Shown piece by piece: positions 53,474 through 62,340 of a stretch of 64,000 bases of DNA (the stretch's first letter is position 1; each line of letters opens with the position of its first letter). This DNA comes from Aeromonas diversa CDC 2478-85 (GTDB lineage: Bacteria; Pseudomonadota; Gammaproteobacteria; Enterobacterales; Aeromonadaceae): positions 188,833 to 252,832 of the forward strand of contig NZ_CDCE01000029.1 in NCBI RefSeq assembly GCF_000819805.1, given 5' to 3'. The notes below the pieces were generated by a model. That model was not told where the DNA came from. It did not search any database and saw only the letters and a list, made by a program, of their open reading frames with translations. The position numbers were made by a program, and so were the translations under genes.

Positions 53474-54955
53474 TTAACGCCCCAGATAACGCTGCTCCAG
53501 GTGACGGCGCAGCCAGTGGGGCGACAAGGTTTCGCCAGTGGCCTGCACCATCAGGGCGTCGGTCGACAGGAAGCTCGCCTGTTGCCAGATCTTCTGCTTC
53601 AGCCAATCGAAGATCGCCGGCAGCTTGCCCGCCTCGATCACCGCACCCATCTCGCCGAGATCGCGCTCCAGCGCGAAGCGCAGCTGCGCCGCCGTCATGG
53701 CGCCCAGGGTGTAACTCGGGAAGTAACCGAACGAGCCGTCGGTCCAGTGGATGTCTTGCATGCAGCCATCGCGGTAGTTGCCGGCCGTGCTGATCCCGAG
53801 CCAGTGGCGCATCTTCTGATCCCACAGCTCAGGAATGTCGCGCACCTCGATGCGCCCCTCCATGAGATCGCGCTCCAGCTCGTAACGCAGAATCACGTGG
53901 GCCGGATAAGTCACCTCGTCCGCGTCGACCCGGATAAAACCGGGCTCGACCCGGTTATACAGCCGCTCCAGATTGGCCGGTGCCAGCGCCGGCTGATTGC
54001 CGAAATGGGTACGGATGTGCGGCGCGATCAGCGACAGGAACGCCGGGTGATGACCGAGCTGCATCTCGCAAAACAGGCTCTGGCTCTCGTGCACACCCAT
54101 GGAGCGCGCCTCGCCGGCCGGCTGGCCCAGCCAGTCGCGTGGCAGCCCCTGCTCGTAACGGGCGTGGCCTGTCTCGTGGATGATGCCCATCAGGCTCGAG
54201 ACGAACTCGTCGTCGTTATAGCGGGTGGTCAGGCGCACGTCGGTCGGCACGCCGCCACAGAAGGGGTGGGTGCTCACGTCCAGGCGGCCGTGGTTGAAGT
54301 CAAAGCCGATGAGCCCCATCACCTCGAGGCCGAGCGCCTTCTGTTGCTCGACGGGGAAGGGGCCGACCGGGGTGAGTATCGCCGCCCCGCGCTGGCGTTC
54401 GGTCACCTCGGTGATGAGCCCGGGCAGCCAGGTGGCGAGATCCTCGAACACCTGATCCAGCTTGGTGACGCTCATGCCCGGCTCATACAGCGCCAGCATA
54501 GCGTCGTAGGGACGCACCCCGAGCGCCTCGGCACGCAGCCGGGCGACCTCTCGCGACAGGCGCACCACCTCCTCGAGGTTCGGGGCAAAGCCGGCCCAGT
54601 CGTTCTCTTTGCGCTGACGGCGCCAGGCGTGTTCGCACTTGCTGCCGGCCAGGGAGAGGGCCTCGACCAGATCGGCCGGCAGCAGGCGCGCATCCTGCCA
54701 GTGGCGGCGGATCTCGTGCAGGTTCGCCTGCTGTTGTGCGCTCAGGGTCTCCCCTTCGGCCGCGGCAATCCAGTCGCCCACTTCGGGGGCGGTTTGCTTC
54801 TCGTGCAGCAGCACCTCAAGCTCTGCCATGGCCTCGGCACGGGCATCATTGCCCCCCTCCGGCATCATGGTGGCCTGATCCCAGCCGCAGATGGCGGCCA
54901 GGTGTTGCAGGCGGTGGATCTGGCGTTGATGGGCTTCCAATTGTTGGTATGACAT
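53474..54955 (-). CDS. M32 family metallocarboxypeptidase
   Basis: A 493-residue zinc carboxypeptidase of the Taq/Pfu type. The zinc motif is HETGH in GIIHETGHARYEQGL; the downstream glutamate-bearing helix (GVHESQSLFCE) completes the site. Other family motifs are DVRLTTRYN and IRVDADEVTYPAHVILRYELE. It removes C-terminal residues with broad preference in the cytoplasm. It is complete and apparently monocistronic. Confidence 0.92.
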   Translation of the reverse strand: MSYQQLEAHQRQIHRLQHLAAICGWDQATMMPEGGNDARAEAMAELEVLLHEKQTAPEVGDWIAAAEGETLSAQQQANLHEIRRHWQDARLLPADLVEALSLAGSKCEHAWRRQRKENDWAGFAPNLEEVVRLSREVARLRAEALGVRPYDAMLALYEPGMSVTKLDQVFEDLATWLPGLITEVTERQRGAAILTPVGPFPVEQQKALGLEVMGLIGFDFNHGRLDVSTHPFCGGVPTDVRLTTRYNDDEFVSSLMGIIHETGHARYEQGLPRDWLGQPAGEARSMGVHESQSLFCEMQLGHHPAFLSLIAPHIRTHFGNQPALAPANLERLYNRVEPGFIRVDADEVTYPAHVILRYELERDLMEGRIEVRDIPELWDQKMRHWLGISTAGNYRDGCMQDIHWTDGSFGYFPSYTLGAMTAAQLRFALERDLGEMGAVIEAGKLPAIFDWLKQKIWQQASFLSTDALMVQATGETLSPHWLRRHLEQRYLGR

Positions 54956-55100
54956 GTGTAGTTCTTTCCTTGTCGATGCTTTCCTGGCCCCGGTAAAACC
55001 GGGGGAGCTAGCCTATCACGGGGCGTGGCCCTTGCCGAGATGCCGTTCTGGGGGGAGGCGCGGGCGTGCCGGTGAGCCGCGAGGTGGGCGGGATGAGACC

Positions 55101-55682
55101 TCAGGCCTGCCTTCTGAGATGACGCTCGCGGTTTTCGGCCTTCTTGCGCTCGCTCTTTCGCAGCAGCACATAGAGGGCGCCACTGCCGCCGTGGCGGCGA
55201 TCGGCGCTGTGGATCGCCATCACCTCGGGGATCTGGGGTAGCCAGGCGCTCACATAGCTCTTGAGCAGCGCCTGGGGCTGGCTGCGCTCCCCTTTGCCGT
55301 GCAGGACCAGCACGGAGCGGATGTCCCGTTCGAGGCAGTCGCGCACGAACTGCAGCAGGGCCATGCGCGCCTCGCGCAGGGTGTGCTGATGCAGATCCAG
55401 GCAGGCCTGTAACTCGTATTTACCGAGGCGCAGCTTCTTGTAGACCCCCTCCTGCACGCCGTCGCGTTTAAAGCCGACAGGATCGCCTGGGCGCAGCATC
55501 TCGACGGCCTCCATGGAGAGGGCGTCGAGTTCGCCGCCTTGTTCTTTCATCGCGGCTTCGCGTCGCGCGAGCTGGGCGTCGCTGGGGTGGTGCGGAGTCT
55601 TGGCTGAATGGACGCGGTCGGAGTGGATCGGCTTGACGCCGCTCATCTCCGCCATAAACAGATGATGCTCGTCGTGGTGCAC
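55101..55682 (-). CDS. smrA: Smr domain DNA endonuclease SmrA
   Basis: A 193-residue protein matching E. coli SmrA (YdaL, 187 residues). The Smr domain (about 90-175) has LDLHQHTLREARMALLQF at its entry and the VLVLHGKGERS loop. The GTG start lines up with the E. coli N-terminus (HHLFMAEMSGVKP against SLFLDAMEDVQP) and AGGAA lies upstream. Smr proteins nick DNA or cleave RNA on stalled ribosomes; the precise target of SmrA is unsettled. Confidence 0.88.
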   Translation of the reverse strand: MHHDEHHLFMAEMSGVKPIHSDRVHSAKTPHHPSDAQLARREAAMKEQGGELDALSMEAVEMLRPGDPVGFKRDGVQEGVYKKLRLGKYELQACLDLHQHTLREARMALLQFVRDCLERDIRSVLVLHGKGERSQPQALLKSYVSAWLPQIPEVMAIHSADRRHGGSGALYVLLRKSERKKAENRERHLRRQA

Positions 55683-55745
55683 GGCGCTGGTTCCTGGCAG
55701 TGTTTGCCGGATTATAACCGCCCCGTCCTTCGAGAAAAAACCGTG

Positions 55746-55765
55746 GCGGGCAGGGAATCCTGCCC
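55746..55765 (-). terminator. Hairpin after the DUF3149 gene
   Basis: CGGGCAGG / CCTGCCCG stem, seven bases past the stop; a run of U follows after six further bases on the minus strand. Confidence 0.65.
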
Positions 55766-55772
55766 GGGGTGA

Positions 55773-55922
55773 CTAGTTGTCCTGTCCCTTGGGTACGTCA
55801 TGGTTGATCTTGTAGATGAAATAGCCGGCGTAGAAGCAGACCAACAGTATGGTGAAGATGATGACCAGCATGGACATCAGGCCCACATCGTTGCCAAACA
55901 TCAGTTGCATCCAGAATTCCAT
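55773..55922 (-). CDS. DUF3149 family small membrane protein
   Basis: A 49-residue protein with a single membrane helix (VGLMSMLVIIFTILLVCFYAG, split over residues about 12-32) and a short charged tail KINHDVPKGQDN. This pattern matches the DUF3149 micro-proteins found in gammaproteobacteria. AGGAG precedes the ATG at 55922; the longer frame to 55958 has no support. An FNR-like box 60 bases upstream suggests oxygen control. Confidence 0.8.
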   Translation of the reverse strand: MEFWMQLMFGNDVGLMSMLVIIFTILLVCFYAGYFIYKINHDVPKGQDN

Positions 55923-55981
55923 GATTGACTCCTCTCCTTGGGTGATGAGAGGCATCATGAATGCATCTTAATGGTGAGGAA

Positions 55982-55995
55982 CTGATCTCGATCAA
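55982..55995 (-). promoter_or_regulatory. FNR-like site upstream of the DUF3149 gene
   Basis: On the minus strand TTGAT-CGAG-ATCAG matches nine of ten FNR consensus positions (TTGAT-N4-ATCAA). A possible -10, CATGAT at 55954-55959, would put the transcript start near 55947, about 41.5 bases from the centre of the box, the class II activation distance. It overlaps a small GC-rich hairpin (55994-56010) that may end the upstream gene. Confidence 0.55.
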
Positions 55996-56012
55996 GGGGC
56001 AAAGCCCCTTAT

Positions 56013-56891
56013 TTAATCGGCAATCGGATTTGTGATCGGCTTCACTTGGTAACCTATTTTCTTTGCACCTTCCAGCAATCCGTCTGTGCCATACAGGTGC
56101 AGCGCTCCCACGACCACCAGGCTCTGTGCTGGCAGGCTGGGTAGCTTGGCCAGCCAGCGATGATTGCGCTCGGCCAGCAGTTTTTGTTCGAGCCAGGCTT
56201 GCAGCTCGGCAGGTCCCATCTCTTCACGCAGCAAGGTGGTGAGCGTCTTCTCATCCCCCGCCTGCCAGGCCTTGAGCACTTTATCGAAGGCGGCCCGAAA
56301 TCCGGTCAGCTCATCCAAGGTACTGGAGAGCATGACTTCCTGATACTTGGCCACGCTGGCAAGGTAGCCGAGCTGCTCGGCGAAGCCTTCCAGCCCTATC
56401 ACAGGTTTACCCTCGTGACTTGCCAGGGCAAGGAAGTGGCTGTCGATGCCGAGGGCGGGATCGAAACCGTGACGGGTGAGGGCCGCCTGAGTCAGGGTGA
56501 GGGCGGCAAACCAGGGTTGCAGCCCTTCCAGGCTCTCGGGCGAGATCCCCAGCTCGTGCGCGGCGCTCACCAGCCTCTGATAGAGGGGGGCGGGCAGCAT
56601 CCGACTCAGGGTCTGCGGGGGCGAGAGGCGGGTCAGCGGCCCCATGGCGGCCAGCTCTTCGGGGGGGATGCGAGTGAGATCCACCTCGACCACCAGTTGC
56701 CGGCTCTGGCGCCAGGCCGCCTCAATGGGTGCCGGCAGGGGATAGAGGGCCGGGGTGCCCGCATGGACCGAGCCGAGCAGCCAGAGGGTCTGCTCTCCCT
56801 TCTCGAGGCGGTAGAAGGCGGGGTCGGCCAGCAGCAGATGGGACCAGGCCAACAGGGGCAGCAGCAGCCAAAGACGCAGAGATTTGATCAT
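56013..56891 (-). CDS. TraB/GumN family protein (YbaP-like)
   Basis: A 292-residue exported protein. The signal peptide is MIKSLRLWLLLPLLAWSHLLLA. The mature TraB/GumN (Erf-like) domain has the N-terminal GSVHAG motif and, near the C-terminus, VVVGALHLYGTDGLLEGAKKIGY, the paired histidine-bearing motifs typical of this presumed metalloprotease fold. Glutamates of the family (GLEGFAEQLGYL) are present. ATG at 56891 begins the signal peptide; AAGG precedes it. Cellular role unknown. Confidence 0.85.
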   Translation of the reverse strand: MIKSLRLWLLLPLLAWSHLLLADPAFYRLEKGEQTLWLLGSVHAGTPALYPLPAPIEAAWRQSRQLVVEVDLTRIPPEELAAMGPLTRLSPPQTLSRMLPAPLYQRLVSAAHELGISPESLEGLQPWFAALTLTQAALTRHGFDPALGIDSHFLALASHEGKPVIGLEGFAEQLGYLASVAKYQEVMLSSTLDELTGFRAAFDKVLKAWQAGDEKTLTTLLREEMGPAELQAWLEQKLLAERNHRWLAKLPSLPAQSLVVVGALHLYGTDGLLEGAKKIGYQVKPITNPIAD

Positions 56892-56948
56892 GAAAAACCT
56901 TATGTTGCACACTGGGGGCGCCTCACACTAACACAAAGGGAAGTTTGT

Positions 56949-57281
56949 ATGCCTCACCTGCGTTGTCGCGCCATGTCCCAGCCGGATGTGGAGCGTCTGA
57001 GTCTTACCCTCATCGGCGAGCTGGCCGCCTTGCTGGGATCGGACCCTGCCCACTTCACCCTGGAGCGCCTCGAGAGCACCTTCGTCGCCGACGGCTGGCC
57101 CGTTCATGGCTCCCCCATGATAGAGGTGCACTGGTTTGCCCGCAGTCAGGAGCAGCAGGATGCGGCAGCGCGCCTCATCACGGCGCGGGTGCGTGAGATA
57201 GTTGGGGAGGGGAACAAGATAGCCGTGCTCTTCTTCGCCCTCGAGCGCCACGCCTACTACAGCGATGGCGCCCACTTCTGA
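56949..57281 (+). CDS. DUF1904 family protein
   Basis: A 110-residue protein beginning MPHLRCRAM, with VEVHWFARSQ-like central strands and a closing VLFFALERHAYYSDG. This is the tautomerase-fold-like DUF1904 family; members keep a proline after the start methionine, as here, which could serve as a catalytic base. AGGGAAG precedes the ATG. It is convergent with the SDR gene, with four bases between the stops. Confidence 0.82.
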   Translation: MPHLRCRAMSQPDVERLSLTLIGELAALLGSDPAHFTLERLESTFVADGWPVHGSPMIEVHWFARSQEQQDAAARLITARVREIVGEGNKIAVLFFALERHAYYSDGAHF

Positions 57282-57285
57282 GGCA

Positions 57286-58116
57286 TCAGGCCGCGTTGGC
57301 CAGCAGCCGATCCAGTAGCCGGGTCGGCAATATGCGCCGCAGCAAGGCGAATAGTCGGGTCGGGAAGGTGACTGGATAACGGGCCCTGGGGCGACGACTC
57401 GAGAGGGCATGCACCAGGGGGGGGATGCAGGATTCGGGGGGCAGGGTGAAGCGCCCGCTCGGCCCCTCGCGCTCCAGCCTTTCCAGGGTCTGGCGATAGG
57501 CTTGTCTGTGGCGGCTCTGCTTCACATCCACGTTGCGCAGGAAGGCGTCACGGGCGTGTTCGCGAAAACGGGTGTCGATAGGGCCCGGCTCGATGAGGCT
57601 CACGTGGACGCCGCTGCCGGCCAGCTCGAGGCGCAGGGTGTCGCTGTAGCCCTCCAGGGCGAACTTGCTGGCGTTGTAGGCACCGCGAAACTTCATGGCC
57701 ACCAGCCCCAGCACCGAGCTGTTTTGTACGATACGCCCCTCTTTGGCCTCCAGCATGCCCGGCAGCACCAGGCGGATCAGATGGTGCCAGCCGATGAGGT
57801 TGGTCTCGAGCTGATCGCGCAGGGCCTCGGTCGGCAGATCCTCAAGCGCGCCCGGTTGACCGTAGGCGCCGTTGTTAAATAGCCCATACAGGCGGCCACC
57901 GGCGAGGTAGAGAGCCTCGGCAGCCCCCTCTTCGATGCTGGCGGGATCGCTCAAGTCGAGGCGCAGGGCGGTGAGCCCCTCCTTACGCAGGCGAGCGGCA
58001 TCCTCTTCGCTGCGGGTCGAGGCGATCACCGAGAAGCCGTGAGCGCGCAGGGCTCGGGCGGCGGCCAGGCCAATGCCGCTGGAGCAGCCGGTGATGAGTA
58101 CGTAACGGTTGGCCAT
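57286..58116 (-). CDS. Short-chain dehydrogenase/reductase
   Basis: A 276-residue classical SDR. Motifs are TGCSSGIGLAA at residues 9-19, NNGAYGQ near 82 (a variant of NNAG), the serine in VQNSSVLGLV and YNASKFAL. The long C-terminal extension resembles SDRs annotated for hydrophobic or steroid-like alcohols. AAGGA precedes the ATG. It appears to be monocistronic. Confidence 0.87.
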   Translation of the reverse strand: MANRYVLITGCSSGIGLAAARALRAHGFSVIASTRSEEDAARLRKEGLTALRLDLSDPASIEEGAAEALYLAGGRLYGLFNNGAYGQPGALEDLPTEALRDQLETNLIGWHHLIRLVLPGMLEAKEGRIVQNSSVLGLVAMKFRGAYNASKFALEGYSDTLRLELAGSGVHVSLIEPGPIDTRFREHARDAFLRNVDVKQSRHRQAYRQTLERLEREGPSGRFTLPPESCIPPLVHALSSRRPRARYPVTFPTRLFALLRRILPTRLLDRLLANAA

Positions 58117-58161
58117 CTTGGCATCCTTGATATGAAGAGGGCACAGGGTAGCGCAAAATGA

Positions 58162-58184
58162 AACCGGGCCACAGGGGCCCGGTT
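58162..58184 (-). terminator. Terminator after the porin gene
   Basis: AACCGGGCC / GGCCCGGTT stem with a five-base loop; the minus strand continues TTCATTTTG. It starts 22 bases past the porin stop. Confidence 0.78.
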
Positions 58185-58206
58185 GGATTGCATCGCGTTA
58201 GCGCTA

Positions 58207-59631
58207 TTACATGATGGTGAACGGGGCGACGATGTGGAACTTGACGTCGCGCTCGGAGGCGAACATGTTCGGATAGTACCAGCTGCCCTTCTCATCCTGC
58301 TCGTTGTTGTAGTCGGTGAAGTGCAGTTTGAACATGGTGCCCTTGAGCTTGCCGTCTTGCAGCGTGTAGATCACGTCGAAGTTGCCAGCCCACTCTTTAC
58401 CACCTGTTCTGGTACCGTCACCGTTCTCTGCGTCCCAACCATAGGCGCCGGAGACACCCACGGTCCAGCCCGGGGCTCCGACCACATCATCCAGGGTACG
58501 AGTCACGCCGGCAAACAGGGCCTTCTCGTTGTTGTGGTTCCAGTCGGAGCGGGAGTCCCACCAAATCTCGTTGGCGCCTTGAGAGTTACCATAGCCACGG
58601 GTCAGACGGGGCAGATAGTTACCCAAGTCACCATCAGCCTTGGTCCACAGCCCTTCCATGCGGAAGCCGTAGGGACCGGCAGCCCAGGCGGCAGTCAGCG
58701 CCTGCTGCCATGCGAGGCCGTCGTAGTCATTGTTGTCGGTGTCAGAGCCATAGAACTGATAGCTGGTGGAGAGGCCGCCCAGCACATCAAACTTGTGGGC
58801 CAGCTTGAAGTGGTAGCTGTCCATGTACCCTTCGGATTGACCGAAGGAGCCGGTCACTGCGGTACCATTGGCGAAGGTGTAGCGGGCCGCCAGGCCGTGG
58901 ATGTAATCAATCTTGTTTTCGTCAGAGAACTGGGTGGTGGCGCCAGCATAGGTGCCTGCGCTGGAGAATCTCTGGGTATCACGGAACCAGGGCGCCTTGT
59001 ACTCGTCGGCGATGGCGTAGGTGAGGTAGAGACCGCCGAAGTTACCTTCGATCTGGCCACCACGGTAGGTACCGGGTTGATAGGACCAGTTCACACCCAG
59101 AACGCCGGGCACATACAGCTGGGTCAAGCCGCCTTTGGCGGTCAGCGCGCCGTCGAGGAACTTGAACTTCAGCGCAGCGTTGGAGAGGCTGGCGCCTTTC
59201 TCTGACAGGCCGTCGGTATCAGCCCAGCTGTTGCCCCAGAAGGAGAATTCGTTTTCTTCGTTGACGCCGTTGGACTCGTCGACCGAGAGGTCATAGGCAC
59301 CGAAGCCGCCCAGATCCAAACCAACGACGTCCCAGGCATAACCTGAGGTGAAGTTGAGTGCCAACTGGGCAGTGGCATGGCTGAGGTTGGTCTTATATTG
59401 ACCCGCGTCCGGATTCGGTTTGTCATCTTTCATCGGGCCTTCCACGCGCTGACGAGCACGCTGGAAGTAGAAGACACCGCCGGTGAGTTTGGCATCATCC
59501 ACGAACGCTTCGTAGGACTTGCCATAACCCGGGCCCATGGCGTCCTGGGCGGCCATGGCGAGACTCGGGGCGACCAGTGCGGCAACGACAGCGGCGCTCA
59601 AGGCGGCACGCTTGAAGATTACTCTTTCCAT
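58207..59631 (-). CDS. OprD/ChiP-like outer membrane porin
   Basis: A 474-residue outer membrane protein. The signal peptide (positively charged start, AAVVAALVAPSLAMA, cleavage before AQDAMGP) leads into alternating beta-strands with aromatic girdles, consistent with an 18-stranded OprD-type barrel. Chitoporin ChiP and related specific porins share this shape. The chain ends HIVAPFTIM rather than in the usual terminal phenylalanine. AGGAG precedes the ATG. The upstream gap of 530 bases suggests complex control. Substrate is not determinable. Confidence 0.78.
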   Translation of the reverse strand: MERVIFKRAALSAAVVAALVAPSLAMAAQDAMGPGYGKSYEAFVDDAKLTGGVFYFQRARQRVEGPMKDDKPNPDAGQYKTNLSHATAQLALNFTSGYAWDVVGLDLGGFGAYDLSVDESNGVNEENEFSFWGNSWADTDGLSEKGASLSNAALKFKFLDGALTAKGGLTQLYVPGVLGVNWSYQPGTYRGGQIEGNFGGLYLTYAIADEYKAPWFRDTQRFSSAGTYAGATTQFSDENKIDYIHGLAARYTFANGTAVTGSFGQSEGYMDSYHFKLAHKFDVLGGLSTSYQFYGSDTDNNDYDGLAWQQALTAAWAAGPYGFRMEGLWTKADGDLGNYLPRLTRGYGNSQGANEIWWDSRSDWNHNNEKALFAGVTRTLDDVVGAPGWTVGVSGAYGWDAENGDGTRTGGKEWAGNFDVIYTLQDGKLKGTMFKLHFTDYNNEQDEKGSWYYPNMFASERDVKFHIVAPFTIM

Positions 59632-60091
59632 TGATAATGCTCCTGATTTTATGGACTTAGCTTTTTTCGACCGGTCGGATCGCAGCCCGCCGCTCGGTTA
59701 TGGCATCTGGCCTGACGGCCTGCTCTTTACTCTTTCTTGTACCGCTTTCCCGGGTCTTGGCCCCCGTGGCGCAGGTACTTCATCGACTCTCTTTAATCTT
59801 GTTCCGAACTTGGCCTTCGGACATCCATAGAGTACTTTCGCACCGCGAAATATCAATCGCTGTCGGGACTCAATTTTCAAAAGTATGACAGAGTGCAAAA
59901 AAATCTGACCTTAACCGGGAACTTTCAGAAAAAGGCCGTGAAAGTGAGGCTGAGAACGTTTTCTTGGTGGGTGGGTGCCGCGTTTGTGGTCATATCGTCG
60001 GCTGTTTTCGGCCAGCGAGGTGGGCAGAATAATTTGCACTCAAAAAAAACAATGGCATGGGAGGGGCGCCCAAATGGGGAGCTTGTCCCCC
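59632..60091. other. Long non-coding region between the porin gene and phoB
   Basis: About 460 bases with no supported gene; the leftward porin promoter and leader must lie here. The A/T-rich part at 59850-59940 is the most likely promoter zone; TTGAAA with a loosely spaced GATATT is one option but not convincing. A single CTGTCATA half-site on the minus strand at 59884-59891 resembles half a Pho box; without its partner I do not count it. Confidence 0.45.
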
Positions 60092-60109
60092 AAGTCATAA
60101 AAGTGTCAT
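60092..60109 (+). promoter_or_regulatory. Pho box before phoB
   Basis: AAGTCATAAAAGTGTCAT aligns with the Pho box CTGTCATAAAACTGTCAY: two GTCAT units with an 11-base period. It lies 53 bases before phoB, so PhoB should activate its own operon under phosphate limitation. Confidence 0.82.
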
Positions 60110-60161
60110 AAAAGGTTCCAATAATTGGCGCACGTTTCTTAACGCGGGAGAGTAAAGGGAA

Positions 60162-60851
60162 ATGGCAAAGCGAATTCTGGTGGTCGAGGATGAGGCCCCA
60201 ATCCGCGAGATGCTCAGCTTTGTGCTGGAGCAAAAGGGATATGATGTCATCGAAGCCCAGGATTTTGACGATGGGCTGGTCAAGTTGAAAGAGCCCTATC
60301 CCGAGCTCATCCTGCTCGACTGGATGCTGCCCGGAGGCAGTGGTATCCAGTTCCTCAAGCAGCTCAAACAAGAGGAGCTGACCCGGCAGATCCCCGTGGT
60401 GATGCTCACCGCCCGTGGTGAGGAAGAGGACAAGGTGCGCGGCCTGGAGGCCGGTGCCGACGACTACATCACCAAGCCCTTCTCTCCCAAAGAGCTGACG
60501 GCCCGCCTGCATGCGGTGATGCGCCGCGTCTCGCCCACCTCGATAGAGGAGGCGATAGAGGTGCAAGGATTGCGACTCGATCCGCTCTCTCACCGGGTCA
60601 GTGTGGAGGAGAAGCCGCTCGATATGGGTCCGACCGAGTTCAAGTTGCTCCATTTTTTCATGACTCATCCGGAACGGGTTTACAGTCGTGAGCAGCTACT
60701 TAACAATGTGTGGGGCACCAACGTCTATGTGGAAGACAGGACGGTTGATGTGCATATCCGCCGCCTTCGCAAGGCCATCGAAGAGACGGGCCACGACCGC
60801 CTCATCCAGACAGTGAGGGGGGCGGGCTACCGCTTTTCGACCCGGCTGTAG
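60162..60851 (+). CDS. phoB: Phosphate regulon response regulator PhoB
   Basis: OmpR-family activator of the Pho regulon, 229 residues as in E. coli. The receiver has [12 protein letters not shown] at the start, the phospho-site in [11 protein letters not shown] and lysine in [11 protein letters not shown]. The winged helix carries [19 protein letters not shown] and ends [11 protein letters not shown]. It is followed nine bases later by phoR and preceded by a Pho box. Confidence 0.96.
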   Translation: MAKRILVVEDEAPIREMLSFVLEQKGYDVIEAQDFDDGLVKLKEPYPELILLDWMLPGGSGIQFLKQLKQEELTRQIPVVMLTARGEEEDKVRGLEAGADDYITKPFSPKELTARLHAVMRRVSPTSIEEAIEVQGLRLDPLSHRVSVEEKPLDMGPTEFKLLHFFMTHPERVYSREQLLNNVWGTNVYVEDRTVDVHIRRLRKAIEETGHDRLIQTVRGAGYRFSTRL

Positions 60852-60860
60852 GAACACGCC

Positions 60861-62168
60861 ATGTTGCAACCGTACAGTTGGCGCCGCCAGCTCTGGCGCA
60901 TGATAGGGTTTTACATCCCTTTTGCCCTGCTTGGCTGGCTGCTCGACCATGTGGCCGCGACCCTGTTGGTCGCGACCACCCTTCATCTTGTCTGGCACTA
61001 TCAACAGCAGCACAGGCTGGCTTACTGGCTGTGGCACGATCGTAGCCTGGTTCCCCCCTCCGGCAGCGGCAGTTGGGAATACATCTTCAACGGTATCTAC
61101 AAGTTGCAGCAGCGTCAGCGTGGTCGCCGCCGGGAGTTGGCCGGTCTTATCCGCCGCTTTCGCGAAGGGGCCGAAGCCTTGCCCGATGCCGCCGTCGTCT
61201 ATCGGGAGGATGGCTCCATCCTCTGGTGCAACAAGCTGGCGGAGAAGATGCTCGGCTTTCGTTGGCCAGAAGATGCCGGCCAGCATATCGGCAACCTGAT
61301 CCGGGCTCCGGCGTTTACCACCTATTTGGCGAAAGGGGACTACGAAGAGCCTCTGGAGCTCCACTCGCCGATCAACGATGACAAGACTCTCGAGTTTCGC
61401 ATCATGCCCTATGCCCTGGAGCAGGCGATTCTGGTGGCGCGGGATGTGACGCGGCTGCGCAGTCTCGAGAAGACCCGCAAGCACTTTGTGGCGAATGTAT
61501 CTCACGAGCTGCGTACCCCGCTGACCGTGCTCAAGGGATACCTCGAGATGACGGAGGAGCTGCCTGCCCCTGGCATGTGGGATAAGGCTCACCGAGTGAT
61601 GTTCGAGCAGACCCAGCGGATGGATAACCTGGTCAACCAGTTGCTGACCCTGTCACGCATCGAGGCGGCGAGCGAGGTGGATCTGGCCCGGGTGGTGGAT
61701 ATGCCCGCCATGCTGGCGCTGTTGGAGCAGGAGGCGAACGCCCTCTCAGGAGAGCGGGCGCACACCATCAAGTTCCAGGTGCAGCCTGACTTGAGGGTAC
61801 ACGGCGATCCGGACTTGCTGCGCAGTGCCGTCTCCAACCTGGTCTACAATGCGGTGCACTATACCCCCCCCGGTAAGGGGATCCTGGTGGAGTGGCGGCG
61901 TCAGGGAACCTATGCCCTGTTTGCCGTGACCGACGAGGGGGAAGGGATCGCCCCCGAGCACCTGTCGCGTCTCACAGAGCGCTTCTATCGTGTCGATCGG
62001 GCGCGCTCACGCCACACCGGCGGCTCGGGGCTGGGGCTGGCTATCGTCAAGCATGCCCTGAGCCATCACGATACTCACCTCGAAATAGAGAGCCGTCTCG
62101 GCCGGGGGAGCCGTTTTAGCTTCCTCATGCCTCCCCAGCTCATCGCCGATCAGCGCAAGAGCGCCTGA
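60861..62168 (+). CDS. phoR: Phosphate regulon sensor kinase PhoR
   Basis: A 435-residue membrane kinase/phosphatase (E. coli 431). Two closely spaced N-terminal membrane helices (about 16-45) leave almost no periplasmic domain, as in PhoR. A PAS domain follows (about 95-195; [13 protein letters not shown]), then HisKA with the histidine in [19 protein letters not shown] and HATPase_c with [13 protein letters not shown] and [12 protein letters not shown]. It forms an operon with phoB and ends before a terminator at 62179. Confidence 0.95.
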   Translation: MLQPYSWRRQLWRMIGFYIPFALLGWLLDHVAATLLVATTLHLVWHYQQQHRLAYWLWHDRSLVPPSGSGSWEYIFNGIYKLQQRQRGRRRELAGLIRRFREGAEALPDAAVVYREDGSILWCNKLAEKMLGFRWPEDAGQHIGNLIRAPAFTTYLAKGDYEEPLELHSPINDDKTLEFRIMPYALEQAILVARDVTRLRSLEKTRKHFVANVSHELRTPLTVLKGYLEMTEELPAPGMWDKAHRVMFEQTQRMDNLVNQLLTLSRIEAASEVDLARVVDMPAMLALLEQEANALSGERAHTIKFQVQPDLRVHGDPDLLRSAVSNLVYNAVHYTPPGKGILVEWRRQGTYALFAVTDEGEGIAPEHLSRLTERFYRVDRARSRHTGGSGLGLAIVKHALSHHDTHLEIESRLGRGSRFSFLMPPQLIADQRKSA

Positions 62169-62178
62169 TGAACCACAC

Positions 62179-62202
62179 AGAGGGCTGCCCAGGCAGCCCT
62201 CT
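62179..62202 (+). terminator. Terminator after phoBR
   Basis: AGAGGGCTGCC / GGCAGCCCTCT stem with a short loop, followed by CTCTTT. Positioned ten bases after the phoR stop. Confidence 0.8.
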
Positions 62203-62240
62203 CTCTTTGGTACATGGCGCACACCGATAATGCGGCCGGC

Positions 62241-62258
62241 ATGTCATGAAAGTGTCAC
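62241..62258 (+). promoter_or_regulatory. Pho box before pstS
   Basis: ATGTCATGAAAGTGTCAC matches the Pho box closely, two GTCA units 11 bases apart. Further GTC repeats (GTCCAT at 62264, GTCAT at 62276) may extend it as a second, weaker box. The site is 82 bases before pstS. Confidence 0.82.
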
Positions 62259-62340
62259 AGATTGTCCATATCTTTGTCATGGCACGGCCAGATACTGGCG
62301 CCGTCTTGGAACAGACCCTCGTTACTTTTGGAGAGATTGG

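Noticed and set aside
53369..54952. A 527-codon frame antisense to the M32 carboxypeptidase
   Set aside because: The zinc motif and full family length support the minus-strand gene only.
59884..59891. CTGTCATA half Pho box before the porin gene
   Set aside because: No second unit at the 11-base spacing.
62264..62280. Second Pho box before pstS
   Set aside because: The GTC units are 12 bases apart, not 11; treated only as a possible extension of the clear box.
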